A model generated the notes under the pieces. The model saw only the letters and a list, made by a program, of their open reading frames with translations. It was not told where the DNA came from and did no database searches. Position numbers and translations under genes: made by a program. DNA of 64,000 nucleotides. Origin: Sporofaciens musculi. Lineage in GTDB: Bacteria; Bacillota; Clostridia; Lachnospirales; Lachnospiraceae. Each line of letters opens with the position of its first letter. The stretch's first letter is position 1. Location: positions 868,501 through 932,500 of the forward strand of contig NZ_WUQX01000001.1 of assembly GCF_009830285.1 (NCBI RefSeq), written 5' to 3'. Below, piece by piece: positions 34,778 through 44,799 of this stretch.

Positions 34778-36557
34778 CGGCAGAAAGGAGGAGCTAGTCT
34801 TCTGCCTTTGCGGAATCATTCCTGTCATATGGATTGCCTTGCTGACAGCACCCTATATCAGCGGCGGTATCATAGAGATAACAAGCAGATTTCCCGAAGC
34901 CCTGAATCATCCGTTTCAGATAACGATATGCAGGTACAGTATCAAGGCAGTCCTTATTTATCTGTTTGCTTATGGTATGGGAATCGGCGTCTATTATTCT
35001 ACACGCAGGAATTACCGCAAAGGGGAGGAACATGGTTCGGCAAAATGGGGCGGCACAGGAACAGTGAACAAAAAATACCGGGACAAAGACCCGGCAAAGA
35101 ATAAACTATTGACTCAGAACGTCCGTATCGGGCTTGACGGGAAGAAACACCGCAGGAATTTGAATATTCTGGTAGTCGGCGGTTCAGGGGCGGGAAAGAC
35201 AAGGTTTTTTTGCAAGCCAAATGTCATGCAGTGCAACACTTCCATGGTTATCTTAGACCCTAAAGGCGAGATAGTGCGTGATACAGGAAACTTGCTTGAA
35301 CAGAAAGGGTATGAGGTAAGGGTGCTGGATTTAATCAACATGCACCGCAGCCATTGTTATAATCCCTTTGTCTATCTCAGGAACGACAATGACGTACAAA
35401 GATTAGTGACGAATCTATTCAAGGCAACCACGCCAAAGGGAAGCCAGTCACAAGACCCCTTCTGGGACACAGCGGCGAGTATGCTGCTATTGTCGTTGAT
35501 ATTCTATCTCCGATATGAAGCCCCGTCAGAAGAACAGAATTTTCCTATGGTCATGGAACTGTTAAGGGCAGGTGAAGTCAGGGAGGACGACGATAGTTAT
35601 GTAAGCCCGTTAGACGAGTTGTTCGACCGTCTGGAAATGACAGACCCGGAACATATCGCATTAAAATACTATCGTGATTACCACAGCGGAAGCGCAAAAA
35701 CCTTAAAAAGCATCCAGATAACCCTAGCCGCAAAGCTGGAAAAATTCAATCTGGAAAGCCTTGCAAGCCTGACCGCAACAGACGAATTAGACCTACCCTC
35801 ATTAGGAGAGAAAAAAGTTGCGCTATTCGCCCTGATACCAGACAATGATACGAGCTTTAATTTTCTTGTATCCATATTATACACACAGCTTTTTCAGCAG
35901 CTTTTTTACCTGGCAGACCACAAATACAGAGGTAGTCTGCCCGTTCATTGCCAATTTATCATGGATGAATTTGCGAACGTCAGTTTGCCTGACGATTTCG
36001 ACAAGATTCTTAGCGTTATGAGGTCAAGAGGGGTATCTGTCAGTATCATACTGCAAAATCTTGCACAGCTCAAGGCACTTTTCGAGAAACAGTGGGAAAG
36101 CATTGTAGGCAATGCCGATGAATTTCTCTATCTGGGCGGCAACGAGCAGAGTACCCATAAATACGTGAGCGAGCTGCTTGGAAAATCCACCATAGATACC
36201 AATACTTACGGGAAAAGCTCCGGGCGAAGCGGCAACTATTCCACAAATTACCAGATGGCAGGGCGAGAGCTTTTGACTCCAGACGAAGTGCGTATGCTGG
36301 ATAACCGCTATGCACTTCTTTTTGTGCGGGGAGAACGCCCGGTCATGGATTTAAAATATGATATCCTGAAACATCCAAATATAAAGCTGACGACCGACGG
36401 AGGGACGCCCCTTTATGTCCATGGCGAGCCGACATATGCCGCCGCTTCCCTTAGATTTAGCGGGGACATACCAGAGAACGCCGAAAACATTACGGGAGTC
36501 AGCACGTCATATGAACTTCTGTCCGAACAGGACTTAGAAGAAATATACAATTTATAA
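34764..36557 (+). CDS. VirD4-like type IV coupling protein (CD1115 family)
   Basis: A 597-residue protein. Two N-terminal transmembrane helices (residues 8-30 and 55-75) are followed by a cytoplasmic ATPase. Walker A GGSGAGKTRF is near residue 138 and Walker B FIMDEFANV near 400. It would recruit the relaxase-DNA complex to the mating channel. The start overlaps the small gene upstream, and the Maff2 gene follows after 12 bases. Length and motifs look intact. Confidence 0.9.
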   Translation: MKNDNGRKEELVFCLCGIIPVIWIALLTAPYISGGIIEITSRFPEALNHPFQITICRYSIKAVLIYLFAYGMGIGVYYSTRRNYRKGEEHGSAKWGGTGTVNKKYRDKDPAKNKLLTQNVRIGLDGKKHRRNLNILVVGGSGAGKTRFFCKPNVMQCNTSMVILDPKGEIVRDTGNLLEQKGYEVRVLDLINMHRSHCYNPFVYLRNDNDVQRLVTNLFKATTPKGSQSQDPFWDTAASMLLLSLIFYLRYEAPSEEQNFPMVMELLRAGEVREDDDSYVSPLDELFDRLEMTDPEHIALKYYRDYHSGSAKTLKSIQITLAAKLEKFNLESLASLTATDELDLPSLGEKKVALFALIPDNDTSFNFLVSILYTQLFQQLFYLADHKYRGSLPVHCQFIMDEFANVSLPDDFDKILSVMRSRGVSVSIILQNLAQLKALFEKQWESIVGNADEFLYLGGNEQSTHKYVSELLGKSTIDTNTYGKSSGRSGNYSTNYQMAGRELLTPDEVRMLDNRYALLFVRGERPVMDLKYDILKHPNIKLTTDGGTPLYVHGEPTYAAASLRFSGDIPENAENITGVSTSYELLSEQDLEEIYNL

Positions 36558-36569
36558 GGAGGAATTTCC

Positions 36570-36896
36570 ATGAAACATTTTAAGAAAAAACTGCCCATGG
36601 GCAGAAAGACCAGAAAAGCATTTGCCGCCTATGTCACCTTTGTACTCTGTATGACGTTAGGCGCGGCTACCGCATTAGCCACCAGCGACCCGATTGCAGT
36701 CGTAAATAACCTTTCCAATTTCATCTTCGGGCTGATACGGGCAGTAGGGATGATTATGCTTGGCTTCGGTATTGTACAGGTGGGCTTGTCGCTGAAATCC
36801 CACGACCCGTCCCAGAGGGCGAACGGTTTCCTCACATTGGCAGGAGGCGTTGTGATTACCTTCGCAAAAGAAATCCTGACATTGATTACAGGTTAA
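36570..36896 (+). CDS. Maff2-family small membrane transfer protein
   Basis: A 108-residue protein with a basic N-terminus, a signal-like hydrophobic segment (residues 18-38, ending LATS) and two further hydrophobic helices. It is typical of the Maff2/TrbC-like proteins encoded directly after virD4. A pilin-like or channel role is presumed by analogy with VirB2; this is inference. Confidence 0.8.
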   Translation: MKHFKKKLPMGRKTRKAFAAYVTFVLCMTLGAATALATSDPIAVVNNLSNFIFGLIRAVGMIMLGFGIVQVGLSLKSHDPSQRANGFLTLAGGVVITFAKEILTLITG

Positions 36897-36971
36897 AAAA
36901 ATGAAAAATGCCTATGGAGCAGAAAGAAAGTATCTGCGCCATAGGCAGAAAAGAAATTTGGAGGTGATACG

Positions 36972-37808
36972 ATGTCAGATAATTGGGTTGTACAGAATTT
37001 AGAGAACTCCCTTACCACATGGAATGAAAAACTGGAAGAGATATGGCAGTTAATCACCCAGTCCCCCGAACAGTTCAAGGGAGGAACGATATGGAGGGTA
37101 ATGCTTGACATTAACAGCGCATTACAGGCAATCGGGCTTGCCCTGCTGGTTCTGTTTTTCGTTGTAGGGGTAATGCGTACCTGCGGCGACTTCGCACAGG
37201 TCAAAAAGCCTGAACATGCCATAAAATTATTCATCCGGTTTGCCCTTGCAAAAGGAGCAGTCACATACGGGTTAGAGTTGATGATGGCATTATTTAGAAT
37301 CGTGCAAGGCATGATTTCCACCATCATGAACGCCGCAGGCTTCGGTCTGGTACAGCAGACCATATTACCTCAAGAAATCGTGACAGCCGTTGAGGATTGC
37401 GGGCTTTTTGAGAGTATCCCTTTGTGGGCGGTAACGCTCATCGGCAGCCTGTTCATTACGGTATTATCATTCATTATGATAATGTCGGTATATGGAAGGT
37501 TTTTTAAACTCTATCTCTATACTGCCATCGCCCCTGTGCCGCTGTCCTCTTTTGCAGGAGAGCCAAGCCAGAGTGTGGGAAAGAGCTTTATCAAGAGTTA
37601 CGCCGCCGTCTGTCTTGAAGGGGCGGTTATTGTATTAGCCTGTATCACATTTTCCGTATTTGCCGCGTCCCCGCCTATAGTGAATCCAGATGCGGCGGCG
37701 GTGACAATGGTATGGGGATATATCGCAGAACTCATATTTAATATGCTCATGCTTGTAGGCGCGGTCAAAATGGCAGACCGGGTTGTACGGGAAATGATGG
37801 GCTTGTAA
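36972..37808 (+). CDS. TrbL/VirB6-like conjugal transfer membrane protein (CD1112 family)
   Basis: A 278-residue polytopic protein with about six membrane segments (for example AIGLALLVLFFVVGVMR and LWAVTLIGSLFITVLSFIMIMSVY). It carries the conserved central LYTAIAPVPLSSFAGEPSQSVGKSFIKSYAAVCLEG motif of the family. It would form the inner-membrane core of the mating channel. AATTTGGAGGTG precedes the ATG. Confidence 0.87.
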   Translation: MSDNWVVQNLENSLTTWNEKLEEIWQLITQSPEQFKGGTIWRVMLDINSALQAIGLALLVLFFVVGVMRTCGDFAQVKKPEHAIKLFIRFALAKGAVTYGLELMMALFRIVQGMISTIMNAAGFGLVQQTILPQEIVTAVEDCGLFESIPLWAVTLIGSLFITVLSFIMIMSVYGRFFKLYLYTAIAPVPLSSFAGEPSQSVGKSFIKSYAAVCLEGAVIVLACITFSVFAASPPIVNPDAAAVTMVWGYIAELIFNMLMLVGAVKMADRVVREMMGL

Positions 37809-37832
37809 CTATGGAAAAGAGAGGATTTAGAA

Positions 37833-38336
37833 ATGAAAATAAGTAAAGAAAAGATATGGCGGTCAGCACAGAGAGCATTGAAACGGACAAAAAGTTATCA
37901 GAACTATAGGGAGATGGAGGAAAATTATGAGTTGGTTTATGTTCTAATCGAAGGAAAATATCCCTGTGGCAATAATGTGGCAGCCGTTGCAGTATATGAG
38001 AATGTGGCTATCCTGTTCTATCCGTATGGGAATAGGGAAGAACTTGAACTCTGGGGGTTTAACTTGGAACGGGATTTGTTTGAATGCCTTCAGGAAGGAG
38101 ATGAGTTGGCTGGTATGTCAATGAAAAGCCATGCAGTCGTGTGGGATTTCATTGACAAGTGCCATGAAGATATTGAATCTGAGAAAGGGATGCAAAAATA
38201 TCTGGGATATTGTAAGCAGAACGGTGTCACAAGAGAACGGCTGGAAAAAGAAGTAAATTATAGCGGCAAAGATGTAATGGTTCTGTATGCCCCGAAAGTC
38301 AATCGTACAAAGAAACATAAAGACCGGGAACGGTAA
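37833..38336 (+). CDS. Hypothetical ICE protein between trbL and prgI
   Basis: A 167-residue soluble protein (MKISKEKIWRSAQRALKRTKSYQNYREMEENYELVYVLIEGKYPCGNN) with no recognised family. It has an RBS-like AGAGGATTTAG upstream and ends in a basic tail (NRTKKHKDRER). This position is often occupied by variable inserted genes in CTn elements, so it may be accessory to transfer. Confidence 0.55.
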   Translation: MKISKEKIWRSAQRALKRTKSYQNYREMEENYELVYVLIEGKYPCGNNVAAVAVYENVAILFYPYGNREELELWGFNLERDLFECLQEGDELAGMSMKSHAVVWDFIDKCHEDIESEKGMQKYLGYCKQNGVTRERLEKEVNYSGKDVMVLYAPKVNRTKKHKDRER

Positions 38337-38352
38337 GGGGAGGTGGGGACGA

Positions 38353-38805
38353 TTGGAAGTAAAGATAAATAAGGAAATACGAAACTATACGGAATCTATG
38401 TTTTTCGGTCTGTCAATGCGTCAGTTTTTGTTTTCCGTGGCTGCCTGCGGCGTGGCAGTCGGCTTGTTCTTCCTGCTTCGAGGGAGATTAGGGATGGAAA
38501 CAACCAGTTGGCTGTGCATGATAGGCGCTTCGCCCTTTGCAGTAATGGGGTTCGTCAGGTACAATGGCATGACCGCAGAGCAATTCATCTGGGCATGGAT
38601 AAAGTCAGAAATAATGATACCGAAAAGACTTTTGTTCCTGCCTGATAATCTATATTACGAAGCTATGAAAAATACCATAGAAGCAAAAGAAAAAGAACTT
38701 TCTCCCGCAAAGAAAAAGCGCAGGAAACGGAAACGCAGGGCGGCAAGGCGAAAGACAGCAAGGAAAAGAAGGAAACAGGCAAAGAAAGCAAACGCAAGGA
38801 GATAA
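38353..38805 (+). CDS. PrgI-family transfer protein
   Basis: A 150-residue protein: the beginning (MEVKINKEIRNYTESMFFGLSMRQF) and two membrane helices (residues 25-60) match PrgI. A strongly basic C-terminal tail (RRKRKRRAARRKTARKRRKQ) follows. I chose the TTG at 38353 because GGGGAGGTGGGG precedes it and homologs start with this sequence. It sits 3 bases before the VirB4 gene, its usual partner. Confidence 0.82.
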   Translation: MEVKINKEIRNYTESMFFGLSMRQFLFSVAACGVAVGLFFLLRGRLGMETTSWLCMIGASPFAVMGFVRYNGMTAEQFIWAWIKSEIMIPKRLLFLPDNLYYEAMKNTIEAKEKELSPAKKKRRKRKRRAARRKTARKRRKQAKKANARR

Positions 38806-38808
38806 ATA

Positions 38809-41163
38809 ATGATTAAGACATTAAGAAATCTGTTCCAGCAGGACAAAGAAAAATTTACCGTACCAAAATCGGTACAAGCGGTTATCCCGATGAAAACCGT
38901 CTGGGAGGACGGCATATTCCTTGTAGGCAGGAACAAATACGCAAAGACCTACAAATTTGAGGATATTAATTACGCTGTGGCAAGCCGGGAGGACAAAGAA
39001 GCCATGTTCCTTGAATACTCGGAATTACTAAACGCCCTTGACAGCGGCGCAACCACGAAAATTACCATCAACAACCGCCGTCTGAATAAAGCAGATTTTG
39101 AGCAGACCATCTTAATCCCGATGGCGCAGAAAGAAGGCAAAGCCGTTGATGACGGTCTGGATAAATACCGAAAAGAATATAACAAAATGCTTTATAACAA
39201 AGCGACCGGGGCGAACTCTATCGTACAGGATAAATATATGACCGTCTCTGTATGCAAGAAAAACATTGAAGAAGCAAGAAATTACTTTGCCCGTGTCGGG
39301 GCAGACCTGATTGGGCATTTCAACCGCCTTGGTTCAAAATGTACGGAGCTTGACGCAGCGGAAAAATTGAGGATAATCCATGACTTTTTCCGTACAGGCG
39401 AAGAAACGGCATTTTATTTTGACATGGCGCAGAATATGACGAAAGGACACGATTTCAAAGACTTTATCTGTCCCGACACATTAGAGTTTGAAAAAGACTA
39501 TTTCCGTCTTGGAGACAGATACGGTCGTGTCATATTCCTGCGGGAATATGCCGCATATATCAAGGACAGCATGGTAGCAGAGCTTTGTGAACTGAACCGT
39601 AACATGATGCTCTCCGTAGACGTCGTACCAGTCCCTACTGACGAAGCCGTAAGAGAGGTGGAGAACCGCCTTCTTGGTGTGGAAACCAATATCACCAACT
39701 GGCAGAGGAAACAGAACCAGAACAACAACTTTTCCGCCGTAATCCCTTATGACTTAGAACAGCAGAGAAAGGAAAGCAAAGAATTTCTTGATGATTTGAC
39801 AACCCGTGACCAGAGAATGTTGTTTGCGGTACTTACGATGGTGCATACCGCCGAGACGAAAGAACAGCTTGACAACGATACCGAAGCCCTTTTGACTACG
39901 GCAAGAAAACATCTCTGTCAGTTCGCCGTACTGAAATACCAGCAGATGGACGGGCTGAACACAGCCTTACCATTTGGCGTGAGAAAAATAGACGCCTTGC
40001 GTACTCTCACCACAGAGAGTCTTGCGGTGTTTATTCCATTCAGGGTACAGGAAATCTATCACAAAGATGGCATATATTACGGGCAGAATGTCATTTCCAA
40101 AAACATGATTATCGCAAACCGCCGCCACCTGCTCAACGGAAATTCATTCATCCTCGGCGTGTCTGGAGCAGGGAAATCATTTACAGCAAAAGAAGAAATG
40201 ACCAATATTATACTGACCGACCCTAACGCTGATGTAATCATCATAGACCCCGAACAAGAGTACGCCCCACTTGTAAAAGCAATGCAGGGCGAGGTCGTCC
40301 ATATCTCGGCGACGAGCAACAACCATATCAACGCAATGGACATGAACTCGGATTACGGCGACGGTGCGAACCCCGTCATTTTGAAATCAGAGTTTATTTT
40401 ATCTTTATGTGAACAACTTATCGGAGGTGCAAGTCTGGGGGCAAAGCAGAAATCCATCATAGACCGCTGTACGGCGAGCGTATACCGTTATTTCCAGCAG
40501 GGTAACTATATGGGGACGCCGCCCACCTTGCAGGACTTTCGTGAAGAACTGCTGAAACAGAATGAACCAGAAGCACAGGAAATCGCCCTTGCCATAGAAC
40601 TTTTCACAGACGGCTCTCTTAATACCTTTGCCAAACATACCAATGTGGACACCCACAGCCGCCTTATCTGTTATGATATTCTGGACTTGGGGAAACAGTT
40701 GCAGCCAATCGGTATGCTTGTGGTTCTTGACAGTATCCTGAACCGTATTACCCAGAACAGGGCGAAAGGAAGGAACACATTTATATTCATTGACGAGATT
40801 TATCTGCTCTTTCAGCATGAGTATTCTGCCAATTTTCTTTTTACTCTCTGGAAACGTGTGCGCAAATATGGGGCATATTGTACGGGGATTACGCAGAACG
40901 TGGACGACCTCTTACAGAGCCATACGGCGAGGACAATGCTTGCCAACAGTGAGTTTATCATTATGTTGAATCAGGCGTCCACAGACCGTATAGAGCTTGC
41001 CAAACTGCTTAATATATCCGACCTTCAGATGAGCTATATCACGAATGTAGGGGCAGGTCAGGGATTGCTTAAAGTCGGCAGTTCCCTTGTTCCGTTCGTC
41101 AATAAGTTCCCAAGGAACACAGAGCTGTATAGATTGATGACGACCAAATTTGGCGAGGTGTAG
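38809..41163 (+). CDS. VirB4-like conjugal transfer ATPase (CD1110 family)
   Basis: A 784-residue ATPase that powers the mating channel. Walker A GVSGAGKSFTAKE is near residue 450 and Walker B NTFIFIDEIYLLF near 660, with the C-terminal GITQNVDDLLQSHTARTMLANSEF motif typical of VirB4/TraU proteins. The full length is preserved with no frame disruption. It is separated from prgI by 3 bases. Confidence 0.9.
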   Translation: MIKTLRNLFQQDKEKFTVPKSVQAVIPMKTVWEDGIFLVGRNKYAKTYKFEDINYAVASREDKEAMFLEYSELLNALDSGATTKITINNRRLNKADFEQTILIPMAQKEGKAVDDGLDKYRKEYNKMLYNKATGANSIVQDKYMTVSVCKKNIEEARNYFARVGADLIGHFNRLGSKCTELDAAEKLRIIHDFFRTGEETAFYFDMAQNMTKGHDFKDFICPDTLEFEKDYFRLGDRYGRVIFLREYAAYIKDSMVAELCELNRNMMLSVDVVPVPTDEAVREVENRLLGVETNITNWQRKQNQNNNFSAVIPYDLEQQRKESKEFLDDLTTRDQRMLFAVLTMVHTAETKEQLDNDTEALLTTARKHLCQFAVLKYQQMDGLNTALPFGVRKIDALRTLTTESLAVFIPFRVQEIYHKDGIYYGQNVISKNMIIANRRHLLNGNSFILGVSGAGKSFTAKEEMTNIILTDPNADVIIIDPEQEYAPLVKAMQGEVVHISATSNNHINAMDMNSDYGDGANPVILKSEFILSLCEQLIGGASLGAKQKSIIDRCTASVYRYFQQGNYMGTPPTLQDFREELLKQNEPEAQEIALAIELFTDGSLNTFAKHTNVDTHSRLICYDILDLGKQLQPIGMLVVLDSILNRITQNRAKGRNTFIFIDEIYLLFQHEYSANFLFTLWKRVRKYGAYCTGITQNVDDLLQSHTARTMLANSEFIIMLNQASTDRIELAKLLNISDLQMSYITNVGAGQGLLKVGSSLVPFVNKFPRNTELYRLMTTKFGEV

Positions 41164-41205
41164 GCAATATCTTGCCGTAATTGAAAAAAGGAAAGGATTT
41201 TAAAT

Positions 41206-41979
41206 ATGAAAAAGCAGAAATCACTTATTTGTTTCATCGCCGCCGTATGCCTATTAGGTTCGGCGGCTTTTTGCATTTATCACATTTGCAGTCACTATAA
41301 ACATATAGACGGGCAGATAAAAGAATTTGCTAAAATCGCTGAGGTTGTAGAAAATACTCCCGACAGCGAGCCGATACCAGAAGATAAACCATTGAGCGAA
41401 GGGGAGGACATTCTGGCAAAATATAAAGAATTATATTTACAGAATGAAAATATGGTCGGCTGGATTTCGATTGAAGATACAACCATCAATTATCCCGTCA
41501 TGCAGACCCCGAAAGCGCCTAATTTTTATCTGAAGCATAACTTCAAAAAGAAGCGCAGCGACTTAGGCGTGCCTTATATCCAAGAAAACTGCGACCTCGA
41601 AACAAGCGACAACCTCATTCTCTATGGTCATCATATAAAAGGCGGCAAGATGTTCGGAGCATTGGAGAGCTATAAGGATAAACGATTTTACGAAAACCAT
41701 AAGACAATCCGATTTGATACCCTCACAGAACAGGCTGAATATGAAATCATTGCCGTATTCAAGACCGTTGCATATAGCGGGGAGGGCTACCGATACTACG
41801 ACTTTGTGGACGCAGAAAGCGAAAAAGACTTTGATACTTATATCCTGAAATGTAAAGAGCTTGCTCTGTATGATACGGGTGTAACCGCCGCATATGGAGA
41901 TAAGCTCATTACTTTATCCACCTGCGAATACTCTGCGCCAAACGGCAGGTTTGTTGTTGTTGCAAAAAAAGTAAACTGA
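41206..41979 (+). CDS. srtB: Class B sortase
   Basis: A 257-residue membrane-anchored transpeptidase. An N-terminal signal anchor (residues 5-30) is followed by the catalytic domain with His in LILYGHHIKGG (about residue 146), Cys in LITLSTCEYS (about 239) and Arg in NGRFVVV (about 248). SrtB genes are standard in CTn-type transfer operons, probably anchoring an element-encoded surface protein. No LPxTG-type substrate is visible in this window. Confidence 0.9.
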   Translation: MKKQKSLICFIAAVCLLGSAAFCIYHICSHYKHIDGQIKEFAKIAEVVENTPDSEPIPEDKPLSEGEDILAKYKELYLQNENMVGWISIEDTTINYPVMQTPKAPNFYLKHNFKKKRSDLGVPYIQENCDLETSDNLILYGHHIKGGKMFGALESYKDKRFYENHKTIRFDTLTEQAEYEIIAVFKTVAYSGEGYRYYDFVDAESEKDFDTYILKCKELALYDTGVTAAYGDKLITLSTCEYSAPNGRFVVVAKKVN

Positions 41980-42013
41980 CATGGCAGTAATTTATCCGGG
42001 AAAGGAGACGTGC

Positions 42014-43783
42014 ATGACGGATATTAAGACTAGAGATGTGGTAAAAGGAACGATAAAGACCTTGGATAGAGCCGCCATAACCAGTGAACGGATGAAGTCT
42101 GCATATACGGGAATAAAGGGCAAAGGGGAACAAGGTTATGATGCAGAAGAACGTTCCCCGACAGAATATGCGTCTGGAAGGATGTGCCACGCCATAGGAA
42201 GTCTCCGAAGGGAGGGTATCCACCAGTATAACAGCAAAGGACAGAAATCTATTCAGATTACTAGAAAGAATATTGCGGATTTGAAAGCAAAAAGAGCCAA
42301 AAAAGCCGCAGAACAGAAAAAAGCACAGGAGACAGCCGAACAGGTCAGCCCACAACCCTATCCCGGAACAGAAAGCCGCCCTGCCGTCCCGGATATGCCA
42401 GCCAAGAATGAGACGCCCCAGACAGGGGCAAGCCAGCTTATAAAGACACGTCAGCAGGAAAGAAAGATACTCAAGACTAGCACCAGAGCAGAAAACTCAA
42501 TAAAATCTACGGCGAAAGGAACAGTCAAGACGGCTGAAAAAGGCGTAAAGACCGCCCGGACGACAGCCAAAACAGCGATTAAGACCAATCCAGAGACAGC
42601 CCAAGCTGCCCAGAAAACAGTACAGGCATCCGCCCAAGCCACCCAGAAGGCTATACAGACCGCAAAAAATACGGCAAAGGCAACCGCCGAAACGACAAAA
42701 GCAACAGGAAAAGCCGTCATATCCAGTATCAAGTCGATTATCGAAGGAACGAAAGCCCTGATTTCAGCTCTCGTCGCAGGCGGTTGGATTGCTGTAACGG
42801 TAATTCTAATCATTATATTGTTTGGATGTGCCGTATCTTTGTTTGGCGGCGGCAGCCACAGCAACGCCTATACCCCGGTTAGTGAAGAAGTACAGGCGTA
42901 TACGCCGCTGATACAGAAATATGCGAAGCAACATGGTATTCCTGAATATGTAGAGCTTATTAAGGCGGTAATGATGCAGGAATCAGGAGGGAGGGGGAGT
43001 GACCCCATGCAGGCGGCAGAATGTGGTTATAATACCGAATATCCGAATACACCGAACGGTATCCCCGACCCGGAATATTCTGTCGATGTGGGGATACAGA
43101 ATCTTGCCGCCTGCCTAAATGCCGCCGGGGTAAAGAATCCTCTGGATATGGAAAACATCAAACTTGCGTTACAAGGCTATAATTTTGGAAATGGATATAT
43201 CACATGGGCAAAGGCGAACTATGGCGGTTATTCCTATGCCAATGCGTTAGAATTTTCCGTTATGCAGGCAGAAAAGCATGGTTGGAGTGGTTATGGGGAT
43301 ACACAGTATGTTGCCCATGTATTGCGGTATTACCCGTATGGACGTGCATTTACAGGCGGCGGTAATCAGGCAATCGTAGAGGTGGCGTTGACGCAGCTCG
43401 GTAATGAAGGTGGTCAGCCTTATTGGTCTTGGTACGGTTTTGGCGGGCGAGTGGAATGGTGTGCCTGTTTCGTGTCATGGTGCGCCGACCAGTGCGGTTA
43501 TCTTGAGAATGGGATTATCCCGAAATTTTCCCTCTGTTCGGATGGTGTGAATTGGTTCAGGGGAAATGGACAATGGCAGGGAAGGAACTATGAACCTGCG
43601 GCTGGCGATATTATATTCTTTGACTGGGGCGGTGATGGAACGATAGACCATGTGGGAATTGTAGAAAAATGTGAGAATGGCATGGTGTATACAATCGAAG
43701 GGAACTCAGGCGATGTTTGCAGACAGCAGTGTTATCCCGTAGGCAGCGGCTCAATCTATGGGTATGGCGTAGCTGTATATTGA
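42014..43783 (+). CDS. CD1108-family two-domain cell-wall hydrolase
   Basis: A 589-residue protein. Its order is a lysine/alanine/threonine-rich cytoplasmic region (about residues 60-230), one transmembrane helix (about 240-265), a lysozyme-like domain with the catalytic Glu in AVMMQESGG (about 320), and an NlpC/P60-CHAP domain (Cys in WCACFVSWC, about 485; His in DHVGIVEKC). It would open peptidoglycan for the mating channel, like Tn916 Orf14/TcpG. AAAGGAGA supports the ATG at 42014 rather than 41981. Confidence 0.88.
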   Translation: MTDIKTRDVVKGTIKTLDRAAITSERMKSAYTGIKGKGEQGYDAEERSPTEYASGRMCHAIGSLRREGIHQYNSKGQKSIQITRKNIADLKAKRAKKAAEQKKAQETAEQVSPQPYPGTESRPAVPDMPAKNETPQTGASQLIKTRQQERKILKTSTRAENSIKSTAKGTVKTAEKGVKTARTTAKTAIKTNPETAQAAQKTVQASAQATQKAIQTAKNTAKATAETTKATGKAVISSIKSIIEGTKALISALVAGGWIAVTVILIIILFGCAVSLFGGGSHSNAYTPVSEEVQAYTPLIQKYAKQHGIPEYVELIKAVMMQESGGRGSDPMQAAECGYNTEYPNTPNGIPDPEYSVDVGIQNLAACLNAAGVKNPLDMENIKLALQGYNFGNGYITWAKANYGGYSYANALEFSVMQAEKHGWSGYGDTQYVAHVLRYYPYGRAFTGGGNQAIVEVALTQLGNEGGQPYWSWYGFGGRVEWCACFVSWCADQCGYLENGIIPKFSLCSDGVNWFRGNGQWQGRNYEPAAGDIIFFDWGGDGTIDHVGIVEKCENGMVYTIEGNSGDVCRQQCYPVGSGSIYGYGVAVY

Positions 43784-43789
43784 TGGAAA

Positions 43790-43815
43790 TAGTGACTGCT
43801 CTATGGGCAGTCACT
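43790..43815. terminator. Hairpin closing the transfer operon
   Basis: TAGTGACTGC and GCAGTCACTA form a 10-bp perfect stem. The flanks are A-rich on the + strand, with only a weak T-run in either direction, so termination strength is uncertain. Confidence 0.5.
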
Positions 43816-43899
43816 AAATAAAAATCTTTGATTTCCAAATAGTTATCACTTAGGGAAAAGCATTTTTCAATTTATAGGATATATGTTTTTGTATATTTA

Positions 43900-44315
43900 T
43901 TAGTTTTTTATAATTTTCATTTCAAATTTTTCTGGATTGTCTTTAATATTATATGGGGGATTATTGGACGAATCTTGTGCATAAATAATCTCAAACGATT
44001 TAACATGATTATGCCATAATAATTTATTTGTATATACATGAATACGAAGTTCGGTTGGATATCCCCTTAAATCGTATGAAAACCTAATTTCTTTGAATGA
44101 ATTTTCAATACATTTCTGAATTATTTCCTCAGCAAATTCTTCTGTATCCCAAATTATTAATCTATTTGCGATTATAGTAATTTCTTCTGTATATTGATTT
44201 GTTCCTGTTTCTGAAAAAGAATCATGAACAGTAACTTCCCTGTTCTGTATAAAAATAATAAGAATGATAATAACTACACTTAAACACACAACTAAGAATT
44301 TTTATACCTATGCAT
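43900..44315 (-). pseudogene. Small membrane-anchored protein, probable frameshift near its start
   Basis: The 129-residue frame (43900-44289) starts only at a GTG without RBS. A better start is the ATG at 44315, behind AAGGAGA, but its frame meets a stop after six codons. Restoring one base in the AAAAA run gives MHRYKKFLVVCLSVVIIILIIF, a normal N-terminal membrane anchor. The rest is an exported domain homologous to 45881-46285 (shared: IANRL/IANKL, IQKC, RFSYD..GYP.EL, YNIKDNPEKF). The function is unknown. Confidence 0.5.
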
Positions 44316-44364
44316 ATCAGTCTCCTTAATCCTTTTTTGAATTTTTTACTTTCTTAATAAAATA

Positions 44365-44387
44365 TTTTAACTCGGTAAGACTTAAAA
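44365..44387 (+). promoter_or_regulatory. Dyad upstream of first XRE gene
   Basis: TTTTAACTC-GGTAA-GACTTAAAA is an imperfect dyad with 8 of 9 arm bases matching. A second copy lies at 44726-44748 before the duplicated XRE gene. It is a likely autoregulatory operator. Confidence 0.5.
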
Positions 44388-44439
44388 ATCAACCTATAAA
44401 TGAGCAATATACTAGAATTGTTGCTGAGAGGTGAAAGAT

Positions 44440-44670
44440 TTGACACTTGAAATCAAATATCCAGAGCGAATAAAAGCATTACGGCAAGATAATGATTTAA
44501 ATCAGAAGCAGATAGCGGAGATATTAGGTGTGGCACAGACAACTTATTCACAGTATGAATTGTATAAACGTCCAATGCCAATCGAATGTCTAATGAAACT
44601 TTGTGATTATTACAATGTCTCAGCAGATTATATATTGGGATTTACGGATAACCCCAAACTAAGAAGCTAA
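44440..44670 (+). CDS. XRE-family HTH regulator, first of tandem pair
   Basis: A 76-residue Cro/C1-type protein: IKALRQDNDLNQKQIAEILGVAQTTYSQYELYKRPMPIECLMKLCDYYNVSADYILGFTD. I prefer the TTG at 44440 (GAGAGGTG upstream) because it aligns with the ATG-started paralog. It is a tandem duplicate of 44800-45033 including the upstream dyad. It probably regulates itself and neighbouring accessory genes. Confidence 0.8.
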   Translation: MTLEIKYPERIKALRQDNDLNQKQIAEILGVAQTTYSQYELYKRPMPIECLMKLCDYYNVSADYILGFTDNPKLRS

Positions 44671-44725
44671 AATCTTGTATATTATTCTTTTTTGTAATTA
44701 GTAAAATGTATAAATATCTTTAAGG

Positions 44726-44748
44726 TTTTAACTCGGTGTGACCTAAAA
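44726..44748 (+). promoter_or_regulatory. Dyad upstream of second XRE gene
   Basis: TTTTAACTC-GGTGT-GACCTAAAA is a second copy of the motif at 44365, at the same distance (about 50-55 bases) before the gene. Confidence 0.5.
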
Positions 44749-44799
44749 GTGAGTTTTCACATTAACTATGCACTAGAATTGTCGCAAAGAGGTGAAAAA

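Noticed and set aside
42014..42800. Repetitive Lys/Ala/Thr codons in the hydrolase gene as a DNA repeat array
   Set aside because: The repetition follows the low-complexity protein region of the CD1108 family and is not an exact DNA repeat.
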